Source of the DNA: Poteriospumella lacustris
Lineage: Eukaryota > Sar > Chrysophyceae > Chromulinales > Dinobryaceae
DNA length: 64,000 bases
Assembly (NCBI GenBank): GCA_008000375.1
Contig: SMOI01000141.1
Span: 1-64,000 of the forward strand
Direction of reading: 5' to 3'
A model generated the notes under the pieces. The model was given only the letters and a program-made list of their open reading frames with translations, had not been told where the DNA came from and searched no databases. This document shows, piece after piece, positions 63,199-64,000 of the stretch (position 1 is its first letter; every line of letters starts with the position of its first letter). Made by a program: the position numbers and the translations under genes.

Positions 63199-64000
63199 AT
63201 GTTGTCCACGGTCCGACGTCGTGCTCTTGGCGGCCTTCGTTCATCTTGGGCGACTGTGGCAAGAAATGCACCCCTTTCGTCAGTCTACCGACCACAACTA
63301 GCTTCATCGTTTTGGTCTAAGAAGGAGGATCCAGATGCAAGAGACAATGCCACCGACAAACAAAAGCCACCGCTCGATAGTAAACTTTCTGAAGAAGGCT
63401 CGGGCGATGGGAGCATTAAGAAACAGGATGGAAAAGCGGCGGATATGTCCAGTGAGAAAGGTCATTTTGACCAGTATGTTGACCAAAAGGTGTTGAACGC
63501 TGCACAGCAAAGGTTGTCGTCTCTTTGGACAACGAAGGAAGATCCCAAGAAGGACGACGTCAAGAACGACGCCAAGAACAGCAGCAACAAGGACAAGACT
63601 GACGAAGAAGAATCGACATATTCCAGAATCTTCAATCTCTGGAACTCATTTCCGATGTCAGTAGCCTTGTTGGGTATCGGTGGCATCATTGCGGTCTTTG
63701 GCTTCACCGATAAAGCATCCAAAGAGTTCGTGTTCCATGAACAAGAGTGTGAAGCGAAAGTACTTGCGGATGCGGCTCCGGGGACACATCCCGGTAGTAA
63801 TCACATCAAGCGTGTGAAGATGAGTCATCGCTTGTCCATTGATGATCTGGTGAGGAATGGAGTGGGTCACGCAGAGCTGGAAGGTACCCTGTGGACCTGC
63901 AACAACGCTAATTCCTTCAGTTACCCTGAGAAGGTCTATCAACAAAAGTATTGGAATGATGAAGCCGCTTATGAACTGACGCCAGAAGCGGCAGAGAAGT
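63199..64000 (+). CDS. Mitochondrial membrane protein, 3' end beyond the window
   Basis: An open frame from the ATG at 63199 reaches the right edge of the window (267 codons seen). The first 40 residues are basic, with Arg/Ser/Ala and no acidic residues (MLSTVRRRALGGLRSSWATV), a typical mitochondrial targeting peptide. A Lys/Asp-rich hydrophilic segment follows (about 40-150). Next is one TM helix (MSVALLGIGGIIAVFGF, about 154-170), then a soluble domain containing KRVKMSHRLSIDDLVRNG and ELEGTLWTC. I do not recognise the family. The topology suggests an inner-membrane protein with its C-terminal domain on one side. No intron is visible in the part seen. Confidence 0.75.
   Translation, partial: MLSTVRRRALGGLRSSWATVARNAPLSSVYRPQLASSFWSKKEDPDARDNATDKQKPPLDSKLSEEGSGDGSIKKQDGKAADMSSEKGHFDQYVDQKVLNAAQQRLSSLWTTKEDPKKDDVKNDAKNSSNKDKTDEEESTYSRIFNLWNSFPMSVALLGIGGIIAVFGFTDKASKEFVFHEQECEAKVLADAAPGTHPGSNHIKRVKMSHRLSIDDLVRNGVGHAELEGTLWTCNNANSFSYPEKVYQQKYWNDEAAYELTPEAAEK

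Noticed and set aside
1-64000. tRNA genes, CRISPR arrays, bacterial promoters or operons
   Set aside because: No cloverleaf with A and B boxes was recognised by eye, no spaced direct-repeat arrays occur, and the gene structure is eukaryotic. A covariance-model scan would settle the tRNA question.

Overview
The window is nuclear DNA of a eukaryote with compact genes. Most genes have zero to four GT-AG introns of about 50 to 105 bp, intergenic spacers are usually 130 to 500 bp, and both strands are used. Twenty-four protein genes have convincing models, one of them cut by the right edge, plus a second UTP25 copy cut by the left edge. There is one solitary 5S rRNA gene and no tRNA that I could recognise. 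The gene content points to a flagellated protist: DRC5/TCTE1, an SPEF2-type CH protein, a QRICH2-like protein and a dynein-LC3-like thioredoxin. It probably carries a complex plastid, because there is a plant-type heme oxygenase and a GLXI-type glyoxalase, each starting with a hydrophobic presequence. A stramenopile alga (ochrophyte) or a close relative is my best guess, by inference only; no single sequence proves the taxon.

Layout. 1-3.4 kb: the 3' tip of one UTP25 copy faces a complete UTP25 gene across an inverted repeat, followed by a solitary 5S rRNA gene. 4-10 kb: an ArsB/NhaD-type transporter, an axonemal-type thioredoxin and a coiled-coil protein. 10-20 kb: RecQ helicase, two LRR proteins (one is DRC5), a GT15-like mannosyltransferase and an unrecognised nuclear-looking protein. 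20-28 kb: a SETDB1-like histone methyltransferase with a split SET domain, a PUB-domain protein, an RBM39-like splicing factor and a double-VOC glyoxalase. 28-31.7 kb: poorly resolved small ORFs, a long fold-back inverted repeat and a decayed ORF; this is the most transposon-like part. 31.7-43.5 kb: NUP54, the SPEF2-like protein, a CDF metal transporter, heme oxygenase, GLE1 and an APC amino-acid permease with a long polyQ tail. 43.5-45.6 kb: a 2.1-kb gene-free stretch with simple repeats. 45.6-62.8 kb: a GC-rich zone of very large, low-complexity proteins, made up of a lipase-like/HECT E3 fusion, a Fic protein of the FICD type, an IQ/armadillo-like giant and the QRICH2-like protein. 63.2 kb to the end: the start of a mitochondrial membrane protein.

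No operon-type logic is expected here. Recurrent themes are ribosome biogenesis (UTP25, 5S), the nuclear pore (NUP54, GLE1), axoneme parts and protein modification (HECT, Fic, PUB). The observations most worth following up are the lipase-like/HECT fusion with an altered nucleophile elbow, the bifurcated SET protein with an ADD-like finger, the near-identical inverted UTP25 ends with diverged 3' flanks, the fold-back element at about 30.34-30.59 kb, and the CDF transporter whose TM2 site has Cys in place of His. Splice sites were placed by eye from frame, GT-AG consensus and family alignment from memory.
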